In this document: piece after piece, positions 8,143 through 15,411 of the stretch
How the letters are laid out: each line of letters begins with the position of its first letter
Position numbering within the stretch: position 1 is the first letter of the stretch
Assembly (NCBI GenBank): GCA_902786565.1
Contig: CADACW010000021.1
Coordinates: forward strand, 1 to 52,154
Length of the DNA stretch: 52,154 bases
Source of the DNA: an uncultured Prevotellaceae bacterium
Lineage (GTDB): Bacteria; Bacteroidota; Bacteroidia; Bacteroidales; Bacteroidaceae
Direction of reading: 5' to 3'
The notes under the pieces: model-generated
What the model saw: the letters and a program-made list of their open reading frames with translations, nothing else
The model's database searches: none
Told to the model about the DNA's origin: nothing
Position numbers and translations under genes: made by a program

Positions 8143-10590
8143 TTATCTCAGTTCGGCGCCCAGTTGCTTCTTCAGGTTGGTAATGAGCTTCTGCATGATG
8201 GCGTCTATCTGCTTGTCGTTCATGGTCTTCTCCTCGTCCTGGAGGATGAAGTTCACGGCATACGACTTCTTGCCGGCGGGCAGATTCTTGCCTTCGTAGA
8301 CATCGAAGAGCTCGACGCGCTTCAGCAGTTTCTTCTCGCTCTGACGGGCTACCTGTTCTATCTGGGCAAACTCCACAGAGTTGTCGACGAGCAGGGCCAG
8401 GTCACGGCTGACGGCAGGCTGCTTGGGAATGTCGGTGAAGGTCACCTCGCTCTTCTTCGTTGCCTTCATCAGCTGGGTCCAGTTCAGTTCGGCATAGTAG
8501 ACGGGCTGGGTGATGTCAAACTGCTTCAGCAACTTCTTCGACAGGATGCCCATCTCGATGAGCTTCTTGCCGCCACGGCTATCTACAGTCTGCCCGGCTG
8601 AGAAGACATCCCACTCTGAACTGTGCACCGTGCACTTCGAACTGCTCAGGCCTATGCGGCTCAAGATGTTCTGCACGTGGGCGCTCAGTTCATAATAGCT
8701 GCTGTCCTCGTTGGGATGTGCCCACGAGCCCTCCACACGCTTGCCGGTAATCCAGATGCCCATATAGTTCTCCTCTTTGTAGGCCTGCATGGGGTTGTCG
8801 TCGTTCTGCTTCTCAGGGTCGAAGAAGTAGCAGTTGCCGAACTCAAAGAAGCGGAGGTTGGCTGCCTTGCGCTTCACGTTGTGCTCAACGCTTTCCAGTC
8901 CGCCGTAGAGCAGCGTCTGGCGCATCACGCCGAGATCGCTTGAGAGCGGGTTCATGATGCGCACAATGTCAGCCTTTTCGCCGTAATACGACGTCTTGGT
9001 CAGCGAGTTGTTCAGTATCTCGTTGAAGCCGGCGCCGACGAGCTGCTCGCTCACCAGGTTCTGCAGCTTGTGCTTGCGGTCCTCGTCACCCTTGATGACG
9101 AGCGACGACTTCAGCTGTGTGGGAATCTCCACATTGTTGTAGCCATAGATGCGGAGGATGTCCTCCACCACGTCGCAGGGGCGCGTCACGTCCACACGAT
9201 AGGCAGGCACCTCCAACTGAAGCCCTTCGGCACTCTCGCCGAGCACCTTCATCTCCAGGCTCTCGCAGATGCGCTTGATGGTCTCCACGGGAATATCCTT
9301 ACCCACGAGACTGTGCACATAGCTGTACTTCAGGTCCACGCGGGCATTGTCAATGGGCGAGGGATACTCGTCGCGAATCTCCATCGACACTTTGCCGCCG
9401 GCCAGTTCCTTGCAGAGCAGGGCTGCCTGCTGCAGGGCGTAGATGACGCCATTGGGGTCGATGCCGCGCTCGAAACGGAACGAGGCGTCGGTCGACAGGC
9501 CATGACGGCGGGCCGACTTGCGAATCCATGTGGGGTGGAAGTAGGCACTCTCCAGCACCACGTTCTTGGTGGTCTCGTAGGTGCCGCTGCCCTTGCCGCC
9601 GAACACGCCGGCAATGCACATAGGCTCGTCGACGTTGCAGATGGCCAGGTCGCGGTCGGAGAGTTTGTGCTCCACACCGTCGAGTGTGACGAAGGGGGTG
9701 CCCTCAGGCATCGTCTTCACCACAATCTTGTGGCCCTTCACCATATCGGCATCAAAGGTGTGAAGCGGCTGTCCGTAGGCCATCATGACGTAGTTGGTGA
9801 TGTCCACAATATTATTAATAGGCCGCAGGCCCACGGTGGTCAGCTTGTTCTTCAGCCAGTCGGGACTCTCTTTCACCTCGCAGCCGGTGATGCTCACGCA
9901 GGCGTAGCGGCGGCAGGCTTCCGTGTTCTCAATCACCACGTCGATGGGCAGGTCGTGGTTGTCGGCGGCAAAACCGCTGACCACAGGGCGGTGCAGGCTC
10001 GTCTCATAGCCGTTCTCGCGCAGCCAGGCGTAGAGGTCGCGGGCCACTCCCCAGTGCGAGAGGGCGTCGGCGCGGTTGGCCGTAATGTCTATTTCGATGA
10101 GCCAGTCGCTCTCCAGATGGTAGTATTCTGCGGCGGGAGTGCCCACCACTGCGTCGTCGGGCAATACGATGATGCCGTCGTGGTTCGTGCCCACGCCAAT
10201 CTCGTCCTCGGCACAAATCATGCCGCACGACTCCACGCCGCGCAGCTTCGACTTCTTGATTTGGAACTCCTTGTCGCCGTCGTAGAGCACACAGCCCAGG
10301 TCGGCCACGATGACCTTCTGTCCGGCGGCCACATTGGGTGCGCCACAAACAATTTGCGACGGCTCGCCCCGTCCGAGGTCTACCGTCGTCACATGCAGAT
10401 GGTCACTGTTTGGATGCATTTCGCAGGTGAGCACCTTGCCCACATAGAGCCCTTTCAGGCCGCCGCGTATTGTCTGCACCTCTTCCAAAGAGTCTACCTC
10501 CAGACCAGTGGAGGTCAGCGCGTCGCACACCTGCTGCGGTGTGAGGTCGAAGTCAACGTACTCCTTCAGCCATTTATAAGAAATATTCAT
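8143..10590 (-). CDS. pheT: Phenylalanyl-tRNA synthetase beta subunit
   Basis: 815 residues, the normal size for the beta chain of the alpha2-beta2 enzyme that charges tRNA-Phe. It opens with MNISYKWLKEYVDFDL. An EMAPII-type tRNA-binding fold follows (about residues 40-150), then a B3/B4 editing region with NIVDITNYVMMAYGQPLHTFDAD, a B5 domain, the catalytic-like core (FFEFGNCYFF) and a C-terminal anticodon-binding FDX-ACB domain (PAVSRDLALLVD, FDVYEGKNLPAGKKSYA). pheS is not adjacent. The plus strand carries a long antisense frame that I treat as a shadow. Confidence 0.97.
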   Translation of the reverse strand: MNISYKWLKEYVDFDLTPQQVCDALTSTGLEVDSLEEVQTIRGGLKGLYVGKVLTCEMHPNSDHLHVTTVDLGRGEPSQIVCGAPNVAAGQKVIVADLGCVLYDGDKEFQIKKSKLRGVESCGMICAEDEIGVGTNHDGIIVLPDDAVVGTPAAEYYHLESDWLIEIDITANRADALSHWGVARDLYAWLRENGYETSLHRPVVSGFAADNHDLPIDVVIENTEACRRYACVSITGCEVKESPDWLKNKLTTVGLRPINNIVDITNYVMMAYGQPLHTFDADMVKGHKIVVKTMPEGTPFVTLDGVEHKLSDRDLAICNVDEPMCIAGVFGGKGSGTYETTKNVVLESAYFHPTWIRKSARRHGLSTDASFRFERGIDPNGVIYALQQAALLCKELAGGKVSMEIRDEYPSPIDNARVDLKYSYVHSLVGKDIPVETIKRICESLEMKVLGESAEGLQLEVPAYRVDVTRPCDVVEDILRIYGYNNVEIPTQLKSSLVIKGDEDRKHKLQNLVSEQLVGAGFNEILNNSLTKTSYYGEKADIVRIMNPLSSDLGVMRQTLLYGGLESVEHNVKRKAANLRFFEFGNCYFFDPEKQNDDNPMQAYKEENYMGIWITGKRVEGSWAHPNEDSSYYELSAHVQNILSRIGLSSSKCTVHSSEWDVFSAGQTVDSRGGKKLIEMGILSKKLLKQFDITQPVYYAELNWTQLMKATKKSEVTFTDIPKQPAVSRDLALLVDNSVEFAQIEQVARQSEKKLLKRVELFDVYEGKNLPAGKKSYAVNFILQDEEKTMNDKQIDAIMQKLITNLKKQLGAELR

Positions 10591-10630
10591 CTTACGCTAA
10601 TTACAATATTACTGATAAAAAAGTTGGGTG

Positions 10631-10638
10631 CAAAGGTA
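10631..10638 (-). promoter_or_regulatory. -7 element for pheT (TACCTTTG)
   Basis: The minus strand reads TACCTTTG, the most common form of the Bacteroidota -7 box, 40 nt before the pheT start. A clean -33 element is not visible. Confidence 0.65.
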
Positions 10639-10930
10639 CGAAATAAAGATGAAACGGCGAAAAGATTTTTTGATTATTAACGCTGTTTCACGGGTCAGGC
10701 CTCTTTGCGGCCAAGGTGATAACGTGAACTGGCCGCCGATGCTCTCGCACCAGCGGCCAGCTAATTCACATTACTAGTCCATACTCAGGCGGCAGACTAT
10801 CTTCACAGACCATACACAAGGCCGCCCGGCATTAACTTCTTAAACATTATGTAAAACTTACTTATACACCCAGCCGCATTTTTCCATCGACAGGGGTGTT
10901 GGGCTGTGGCCGCAAGGCGGCCGCAATAGT
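10639..10930. other. Non-coding stretch with GC-rich hairpins
   Basis: No credible gene. Two compact inverted repeats stand out: an 8-bp stem CTGGCCGC/GCGGCCAG (10729-10736 with 10753-10760) and a GGCCGC-AAG-GCGGCC hairpin at 10908-10922, 8 nt past the stop of the small peptide gene. Neither is followed by a clear T-run. They may form the 3' end of the minus-strand transcript. Confidence 0.5.
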
Positions 10931-11101
10931 TTATTCCTCGTCGTTCCAAAAGCTGCGACGAGAGAGAATTTCGCTCTCAGTTTCGATGCCATCTTCGGGG
11001 TTGGAATAGACTTTTTCTGGTCCCTCTGAGCCTGCCATCAAATAAAGTAACTCTATCTCCTGCACCTTTGTTGCTGGTGCCATATATACATGTTTTTTCA
11101 T
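10931..11101 (-). CDS. Small Bacteroidales peptide of unknown function
   Basis: 56 residues from the ATG at 11101. The start MKKHVYMAPATKVQEIELL with a following LMAGS resembles a group of very short Bacteroidales proteins that begin MKKxYxxPxT, have a hydrophobic middle ending in a small-residue site, and end in a charged, aromatic tail; here the tail is SRRSFWNDEE. An AAAGGA stretch sits just before this start, while the alternative start six codons upstream is only 2 nt past the preceding stop. It lies 20 nt downstream of a secreted-protein gene on the same strand, so co-transcription is likely. I know no function; a secreted or signalling peptide is conceivable. Confidence 0.65.
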   Translation of the reverse strand: MKKHVYMAPATKVQEIELLYLMAGSEGPEKVYSNPEDGIETESEILSRRSFWNDEE

Positions 11102-11121
11102 AATTGCTATTCCTTTCATTC

Positions 11122-12906
11122 TTATTTAATGATTACTTTCTTACCATTCACAATATAGAGACCCTTTGTGGGCTGAACTACCCGTTGGCCGCTTAAACTA
11201 AATACCTTAGATTTCATATCTTTGGTTTTCTCCAGCATATCATCAATACCTGTTGCATCGCTAAATAGGCTAAAGAATTCACGTGAAGTATTGGCATTTG
11301 GTACCATATAGACTTTGCCAAATGGAATATTTTCATTTCCAATCCAAAGGTAGAAACCAACACCGTATTTACCATTTGCAAGAACGTAGACTTTATCATC
11401 CTTTGAGATTGTTCCGTCACTCAACTTCAAGCAGTTGTTACTCACATTGGTTGTTGAGTTCGTGATAATATTTAACGTATGGTTACCAGCACCTTTCAGC
11501 AGAACTGGAGTACCTGCAGGAACACTCGATACTTCAGTAAGTACAGTTTCTGAATCATCTGCTAATTCAATGATAAATGCTTCATCTGCATTGAATTCAA
11601 CAGCAAATTCAGGAACGTAGGTTGCCCAACCAGCATCTGAGACGTTTTTGGTTAGAGTAGCAGGCACTTTAATAAAGAGCACGGCTTTCTGTTGACCACT
11701 CGAATAGCAGGCAAAGCGAGGCGAACCTGAGTTATATCTTAACACACGCCCTGATACGTTAGCACTTTCTAGTTCAAAATCATCTGTAATAATCCATTTA
11801 GATGCATCTGCTGTTGCATCTGAATTTGAATGGACCTGATTGGATGAACCTGAATAAGCTAAGTACTCATCATTGTCAGATGCAAGGAAAGTCCATTCAT
11901 CTTTACTACCTCCTAATGTAAGTACGACCACATTTTCGTCAATAATAGTTACCTCATCGTCAGTTATTGTAACATCAATGCAATCACGGATGTTACTACC
12001 AACGGCACCCATTGCCTTATTATTTCCTGTTGCAACAAGAATGTACTCGTTTCCTGGCACCAATTGATAGCTGTTAGTTACTTTCTTGTATATTGAAGCC
12101 TCGACAACTGACACTGTGAACTGCTTAGTTCCAGCGTTGTAAGCATTCGCTACTGCAGCCCATGTAGCAGTAATGGTAGCAGTACCAACTGAAACACCAG
12201 TAACGACTCCATTCACATCGACAGTAGCAACGCCCTCTGCATTACTACTAAAAGTCATACTAAGTTCAGATGGACCACTAATAGTTGTTGTACTACCTAC
12301 TACAACACTTTCTGAGCCGATGGTGACTACAGGATCTACAGGTCCACTTGCTGTAACCTTCTTATATAGAGTGGACTTGCCATAACTCGCTAAATTTGTT
12401 GAGCTGTATGCACTAATTGCAGATGATGCATTCCGTAAGATATAGCGAGCAGTACTGTTGGCATTATTTATAAGAAGACATTTATATGTGTCATTATAAG
12501 CAACATTCCATTTATAACTGTTAGACGAAGGCACACTTGTGGAGGTAGTGAAAGCAGTACCACTACTATATCCAAGATAATTTTCACCAGAGGCTATGGT
12601 ATAGTAGTCACCGCTCTTTGTAAACGTGAATTCAAGTGGTTTGTCTGTTGCACTACTAGAAACAGTAATTGTTGTACCACTTACGGAAAGCCCGCTCGCA
12701 ATAATAGTACCTCTTTTTTGAGTAGTTAAGGCACCAAACGCATTCGCTGTATTTCCTGAAATATCGGCGATGATGTAGGTCGCATCAGTATCCAAGTCAG
12801 ATAAGTTTGTAATTTGCGTATAGGAATCATCTGCCCACACACTCCCTGTTCCTGCTGCCAAAGCGAATAGCAGTAGGAATGATTTTGAAAGTAATTTTTT
12901 TAACAT
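11122..12906 (-). CDS. Secreted protein with Big2-like domain and T9SS-like C-terminal tail
   Basis: 594 residues from the ATG at 12906, which begins a clear signal peptide (MLKKLLSKSFLLLFALAAG to VWA). Residues of about 30-180 and 280-420 look like two related beta-rich modules (GENYLGYSSG; DNDEYLAYSGSS). Between them is a bacterial Ig-like (Big2) domain with GVATVDVNGVVTGVSVGTA. Near the C-terminus is a SxxGTPVLLKG beta module. The protein ends VFSLSGQRVVQPTKGLYIV followed by NGKKVIIK, a tail seen on many Prevotella secreted proteins and resembling type IX sorting signals. Surface or extracellular location is inferred from these ends. No -7 box lies close to the start; the nearest promoter is the one driving the folded RNA upstream. 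Base composition is AT-richer than its neighbours, which may indicate a different origin. Confidence 0.82.
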   Translation of the reverse strand: MLKKLLSKSFLLLFALAAGTGSVWADDSYTQITNLSDLDTDATYIIADISGNTANAFGALTTQKRGTIIASGLSVSGTTITVSSSATDKPLEFTFTKSGDYYTIASGENYLGYSSGTAFTTSTSVPSSNSYKWNVAYNDTYKCLLINNANSTARYILRNASSAISAYSSTNLASYGKSTLYKKVTASGPVDPVVTIGSESVVVGSTTTISGPSELSMTFSSNAEGVATVDVNGVVTGVSVGTATITATWAAVANAYNAGTKQFTVSVVEASIYKKVTNSYQLVPGNEYILVATGNNKAMGAVGSNIRDCIDVTITDDEVTIIDENVVVLTLGGSKDEWTFLASDNDEYLAYSGSSNQVHSNSDATADASKWIITDDFELESANVSGRVLRYNSGSPRFACYSSGQQKAVLFIKVPATLTKNVSDAGWATYVPEFAVEFNADEAFIIELADDSETVLTEVSSVPAGTPVLLKGAGNHTLNIITNSTTNVSNNCLKLSDGTISKDDKVYVLANGKYGVGFYLWIGNENIPFGKVYMVPNANTSREFFSLFSDATGIDDMLEKTKDMKSKVFSLSGQRVVQPTKGLYIVNGKKVIIK

Positions 12907-13064
12907 AATAATTATAAAATTAGTTAGACGTAAAGTGATTGTTCCTTTTGTTTGGAGCATTTGGAGCATTGGGTGACTGGCACTGGGCCTGCCCTACCCC
13001 CTATTTTGCCGATGTCACATCGGCTTCACATCGAATGTCTGAACTAACCTTATAATAATAGGAA

Positions 13065-13257
13065 AAGCGCAGACCTCTCTGTATTCCCAGACGAGGTCAG
13101 CTACTACCCACATACACCATACTTTGAAGTCTGCGCTTGATAGCGCAACTCCAATGATGTATGTTGATGCTCTTAGAATTCCTTTTCGTGTAGCTGTTTC
13201 GTCTGGGAATTGAGCGTCAAAAATTTTGCCGTCTATAGAGCGTCTCCACTCAAACGA
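13065..13257 (-). ncRNA. Strongly folded RNA, either a stand-alone small RNA or a 5' leader
   Basis: Transcribed leftward from the promoter at 13263-13294. Paired segments from outside in: 13071-13080 with 13237-13245 (short, interrupted); 13083-13094 with 13199-13210 (12 bp perfect); 13099-13104 with 13190-13195 (6 bp); 13110-13120 with 13154-13164 (10 Watson-Crick pairs plus one pair that is G-U on the minus strand but C-A on the plus strand, favouring minus-strand RNA); and an apical TGCGCT/AGCGCA hairpin at 13132-13147. An exclusive alternative pairs 13065-13074 with 13129-13138 (10 bp perfect) and is followed on the minus strand by TTCCTATTATT, like a terminator. The overall shape, a long interrupted hairpin of about 190 nt, recalls 6S RNA, and Bacteroidales have such RNAs; this identity is a guess. 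A 118-codon frame across it (13015-13371) starts upstream of the promoter and is not called. Confidence 0.7.
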
Positions 13258-13262
13258 CGGTG

Positions 13263-13294
13263 CAAAGGTACAAACATTATTTGAAACGGCAAAA
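13263..13294 (-). promoter_or_regulatory. Strong promoter of the folded RNA
   Basis: On the minus strand TTTTG (13294-13290), exactly 19 nt, then TACCTTTG (13270-13263): a near-ideal Bacteroidota -33/-7 pair. Transcription should start around 13256. Confidence 0.8.
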
Positions 13295-13377
13295 GAAAAA
13301 GCCGAAAAAATTCCCCTAACGAACTTTTTCAGCTTTTCAGTTTTAAACAGCCCCCCGTAATCGGAGAGCACTAAACC

Positions 13378-13443
13378 CTATTCTTCTATCTGTCTGGGTG
13401 CATCCTCATATTCCCAAAAGCTGCAACACGGAGAGGCTTCGCT
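13378..13443 (-). pseudogene. Possible remnant of a small-peptide gene 3' end, in frame after the mutL stop
   Basis: Directly after the mutL TAA, the same frame reads SEASPCCSFWEYEDAPRQIE and then E-stop. The DNA resembles the 3' end of the small peptide gene at 10931-11101: shared AGCGAA, CTCTC and GCAGCTTTTGG blocks, and both encode a SFW-acidic ending. No start codon or leader belonging to it is seen. It could be a decayed copy, or the tail of an ancestral longer mutL frame. Confidence 0.35.
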
Positions 13444-15261
13444 TTACCCCAGCAGCTGCTCTATGTCGTGCTGGGGAAGGATGCAGATGATGGCGCGACC
13501 ATCGGGGGTGTAGTTCACATTGGAACAGCGGAACAGGTCGTTGACGATGCGCTCCATCTCCTCGTTGGAGAGCACCTGGCCCTGGGGAATAGCGGCATGG
13601 CGGGCCAGACTGAGTGCCATCGAGGCATGGAAAGCCTCGGTATTAGGTTCTGTGCCGCTGTCGGCGTCGGCCACGATGCTGTTCACCAGCATGACGGGGT
13701 TCAGACCGTCCAGCCCTGCGGGCACGCCGTTGATGGCATAGCTGCCCCCGCCCAGATGGCTGATGTCGAAGCCCAGTGTAGACAGCGTGGGCAGCATCTG
13801 CTCCACGCGGACGCTCTCTGACGGGCCGAACTCGGCTATCTCAGGGAAGAGCAGACGCTGGGTGCTGGCCGTGCCGTGGCCCATCTGCTCCAGGTAGCGC
13901 TCGTAGCGTATGCGGATGTCGGCCCGCTGCTGGTCGATGATCATCAGCCCCGACTTGACAGCCGTCATAATGTAGCGGCCCTTGTACTGGTAGTGCACGG
14001 GCGACTTCTCGCTGGCGATAGACTCTACGGGGAACAGTTCCTCGTCGGCAGGCGGTGGCAGCAGCCCATCGTCGGCAGGCGGCTGGGCGGCCGGCGCATA
14101 CAGCTGTTGCCACCCAGATGGTGCCATGGTAGCCTGTTTCGGCTGATGGGTGGCAAAGGGGTTGTAGGATGGATTGTACTTCACGCCCGGCATCTCTATG
14201 CCGTCACGCTGCGGGTCGAATACGGGGATGTCGGGCTTCCCCTCGGTGTCGAAGTCGATGGCAGGAATGTCGCAGAACTTGCCGAAGGCATCCTTGACGG
14301 CGGCTGAGAGCAGTTGCCAGATGCTCTGCTCGTTTTCAAACTTCACCTCCGTCTTGGTGGGGTGGATGTTCACATCGATGTCGGCAGGATTGACCTCAAA
14401 GTAGATGAAGTAGGGCACCTGCATGCCCTCTGGCACGAGTCTCTCGCAGGCCCCCATCACCGCTTTGTGGAAATAGGGGTGGCGCATATAGCGGCCATTG
14501 ACAAAGAAATAGTCGTGGGCACCCTTTTTGCGGGCCGACTCTGGCTTGCCCACAAATCCGCTGATGTGGCAGATGGCCGTCTCTACATCTAAGGGCAGCA
14601 GGTCCTGGCTGGTCTTCTTGCCAAAGACTTCGGTTATGCGCTGGCGCAGCGTCCCCGCCTTGAGGTTCATCATCTCCTGACCATTGCTGAAGAAAGTGAA
14701 GCTGATGGCGGGATAGACCAGCACGATACGCTCGAAGGCCGTCAGGATGTTGTTCAGTTCGGTGGCGTTGGTCTTGAGGAACTTGCGGCGTGCCGGCACG
14801 TTGAAGAAAAGGTTCTCCACCTTGAAGTTGCTGCCTACGGGACAGGCCACGGGCTCCTGGCCCGTCACCCGCGACCCTTGCAGGGTGAGGCGTGTGCCAA
14901 TCTCGTCGGCGGCCATGCGTGTGGTCAGTTCCACCTGGGCCACGGCGGCAATCGAGGGCAGGGCCTCGCCACGGAACCCCATGGTACGGAGGGCGAAGAG
15001 ATCGTCGGCCTGGCGTATCTTCGACGTGGCGTGTCGCTCAAAAGCCAGTCGGGCGTCGGTCTCCGACATGCCGCAGCCGTCGTCGACCACCTGTATGGAG
15101 GTGCGCCCGGCGTCGACCACCAGCACGCGTATGTTTTGCGCCCCGGCGTCGACGGCATTCTCCACCAGTTCCTTGATGACCGATGCGGGGCGTTGTATCA
15201 CCTCGCCTGCGGCTATCTGGTTGGCCACGCTGTCGGGCAGCAGTTGTATGATGTCACTCAT
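13444..15261 (-). CDS. mutL: DNA mismatch repair protein MutL
   Basis: 605 residues. MutL couples MutS mismatch recognition to downstream repair. The N-terminal GHKL ATPase shows [36 protein letters not shown] and [10 protein letters not shown], then the transducer domain ([24 protein letters not shown]). A variable Pro-rich linker spans about residues 345-415. The C-terminal dimerisation domain lacks the standard endonuclease motif: where nicking MutLs have DQHAxxExxxxE, this has [12 protein letters not shown], and the usual CPHGRP is TPDGRA. This suggests no intrinsic nuclease, perhaps common to the phylum. It follows pcrA on the same strand, separated by a heptamer array. Confidence 0.96.
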   Translation of the reverse strand: MSDIIQLLPDSVANQIAAGEVIQRPASVIKELVENAVDAGAQNIRVLVVDAGRTSIQVVDDGCGMSETDARLAFERHATSKIRQADDLFALRTMGFRGEALPSIAAVAQVELTTRMAADEIGTRLTLQGSRVTGQEPVACPVGSNFKVENLFFNVPARRKFLKTNATELNNILTAFERIVLVYPAISFTFFSNGQEMMNLKAGTLRQRITEVFGKKTSQDLLPLDVETAICHISGFVGKPESARKKGAHDYFFVNGRYMRHPYFHKAVMGACERLVPEGMQVPYFIYFEVNPADIDVNIHPTKTEVKFENEQSIWQLLSAAVKDAFGKFCDIPAIDFDTEGKPDIPVFDPQRDGIEMPGVKYNPSYNPFATHQPKQATMAPSGWQQLYAPAAQPPADDGLLPPPADEELFPVESIASEKSPVHYQYKGRYIMTAVKSGLMIIDQQRADIRIRYERYLEQMGHGTASTQRLLFPEIAEFGPSESVRVEQMLPTLSTLGFDISHLGGGSYAINGVPAGLDGLNPVMLVNSIVADADSGTEPNTEAFHASMALSLARHAAIPQGQVLSNEEMERIVNDLFRCSNVNYTPDGRAIICILPQHDIEQLLG

Positions 15262-15281
15262 TTGTTTATAACTATAATAGT

Positions 15282-15400
15282 GGTGAGGGGTGAGAGGTGA
15301 GAGGTGAGAGGTGAGAGGTGAGGGGTGAGAGGTGAGAGGTGAGAGGTGAGAGGTGAGAGGTGAGAGGTGAGGGGTGAGAGGTGAGAGGTGAGAGGTGAGA
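15282..15400. repeat. 17-copy heptamer array GGTGAGA
   Basis: 119 nt made of exactly 17 consecutive heptamers, all GGTGAGA except units 1, 6 and 13, which are GGTGAGG. It lies 20 nt upstream of the mutL start and 11 nt past the pcrA stop. The strict period and identity point to recent slippage expansion. Confidence 0.97.
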
Positions 15401-15411
15401 GGATAGTGTTT

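Noticed and set aside
7213-8601. 462-codon plus-strand frame overlapping gap, yebC and pheT
   Set aside because: Runs through a terminator hairpin and across three clear genes; no motif.
9070-10680. 536-codon plus-strand frame opposite pheT
   Set aside because: Typical shadow frame of a GC-rich gene; pheT on the opposite strand is certain.
10690-10930. tRNA or other stable RNA gene in the GC-rich gap
   Set aside because: The hairpins do not form a cloverleaf, and no CCA end, T-loop or anticodon arrangement could be found.
11214-11420. 68-codon overlapping frame within the secreted Ig-like protein gene
   Set aside because: Alternative frame of a clear gene, without signal, motif or own start context.
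13015-13371. 118-codon frame on the minus strand across the folded RNA
   Set aside because: Its first Met lies more than 100 nt upstream of the predicted transcription start, and the sequence pairs extensively with itself including a wobble favouring RNA. The apparent protein is better explained as a conserved RNA read as codons.
15282-15400. CRISPR array
   Set aside because: The heptamers are contiguous with no spacers, and no cas gene is present.
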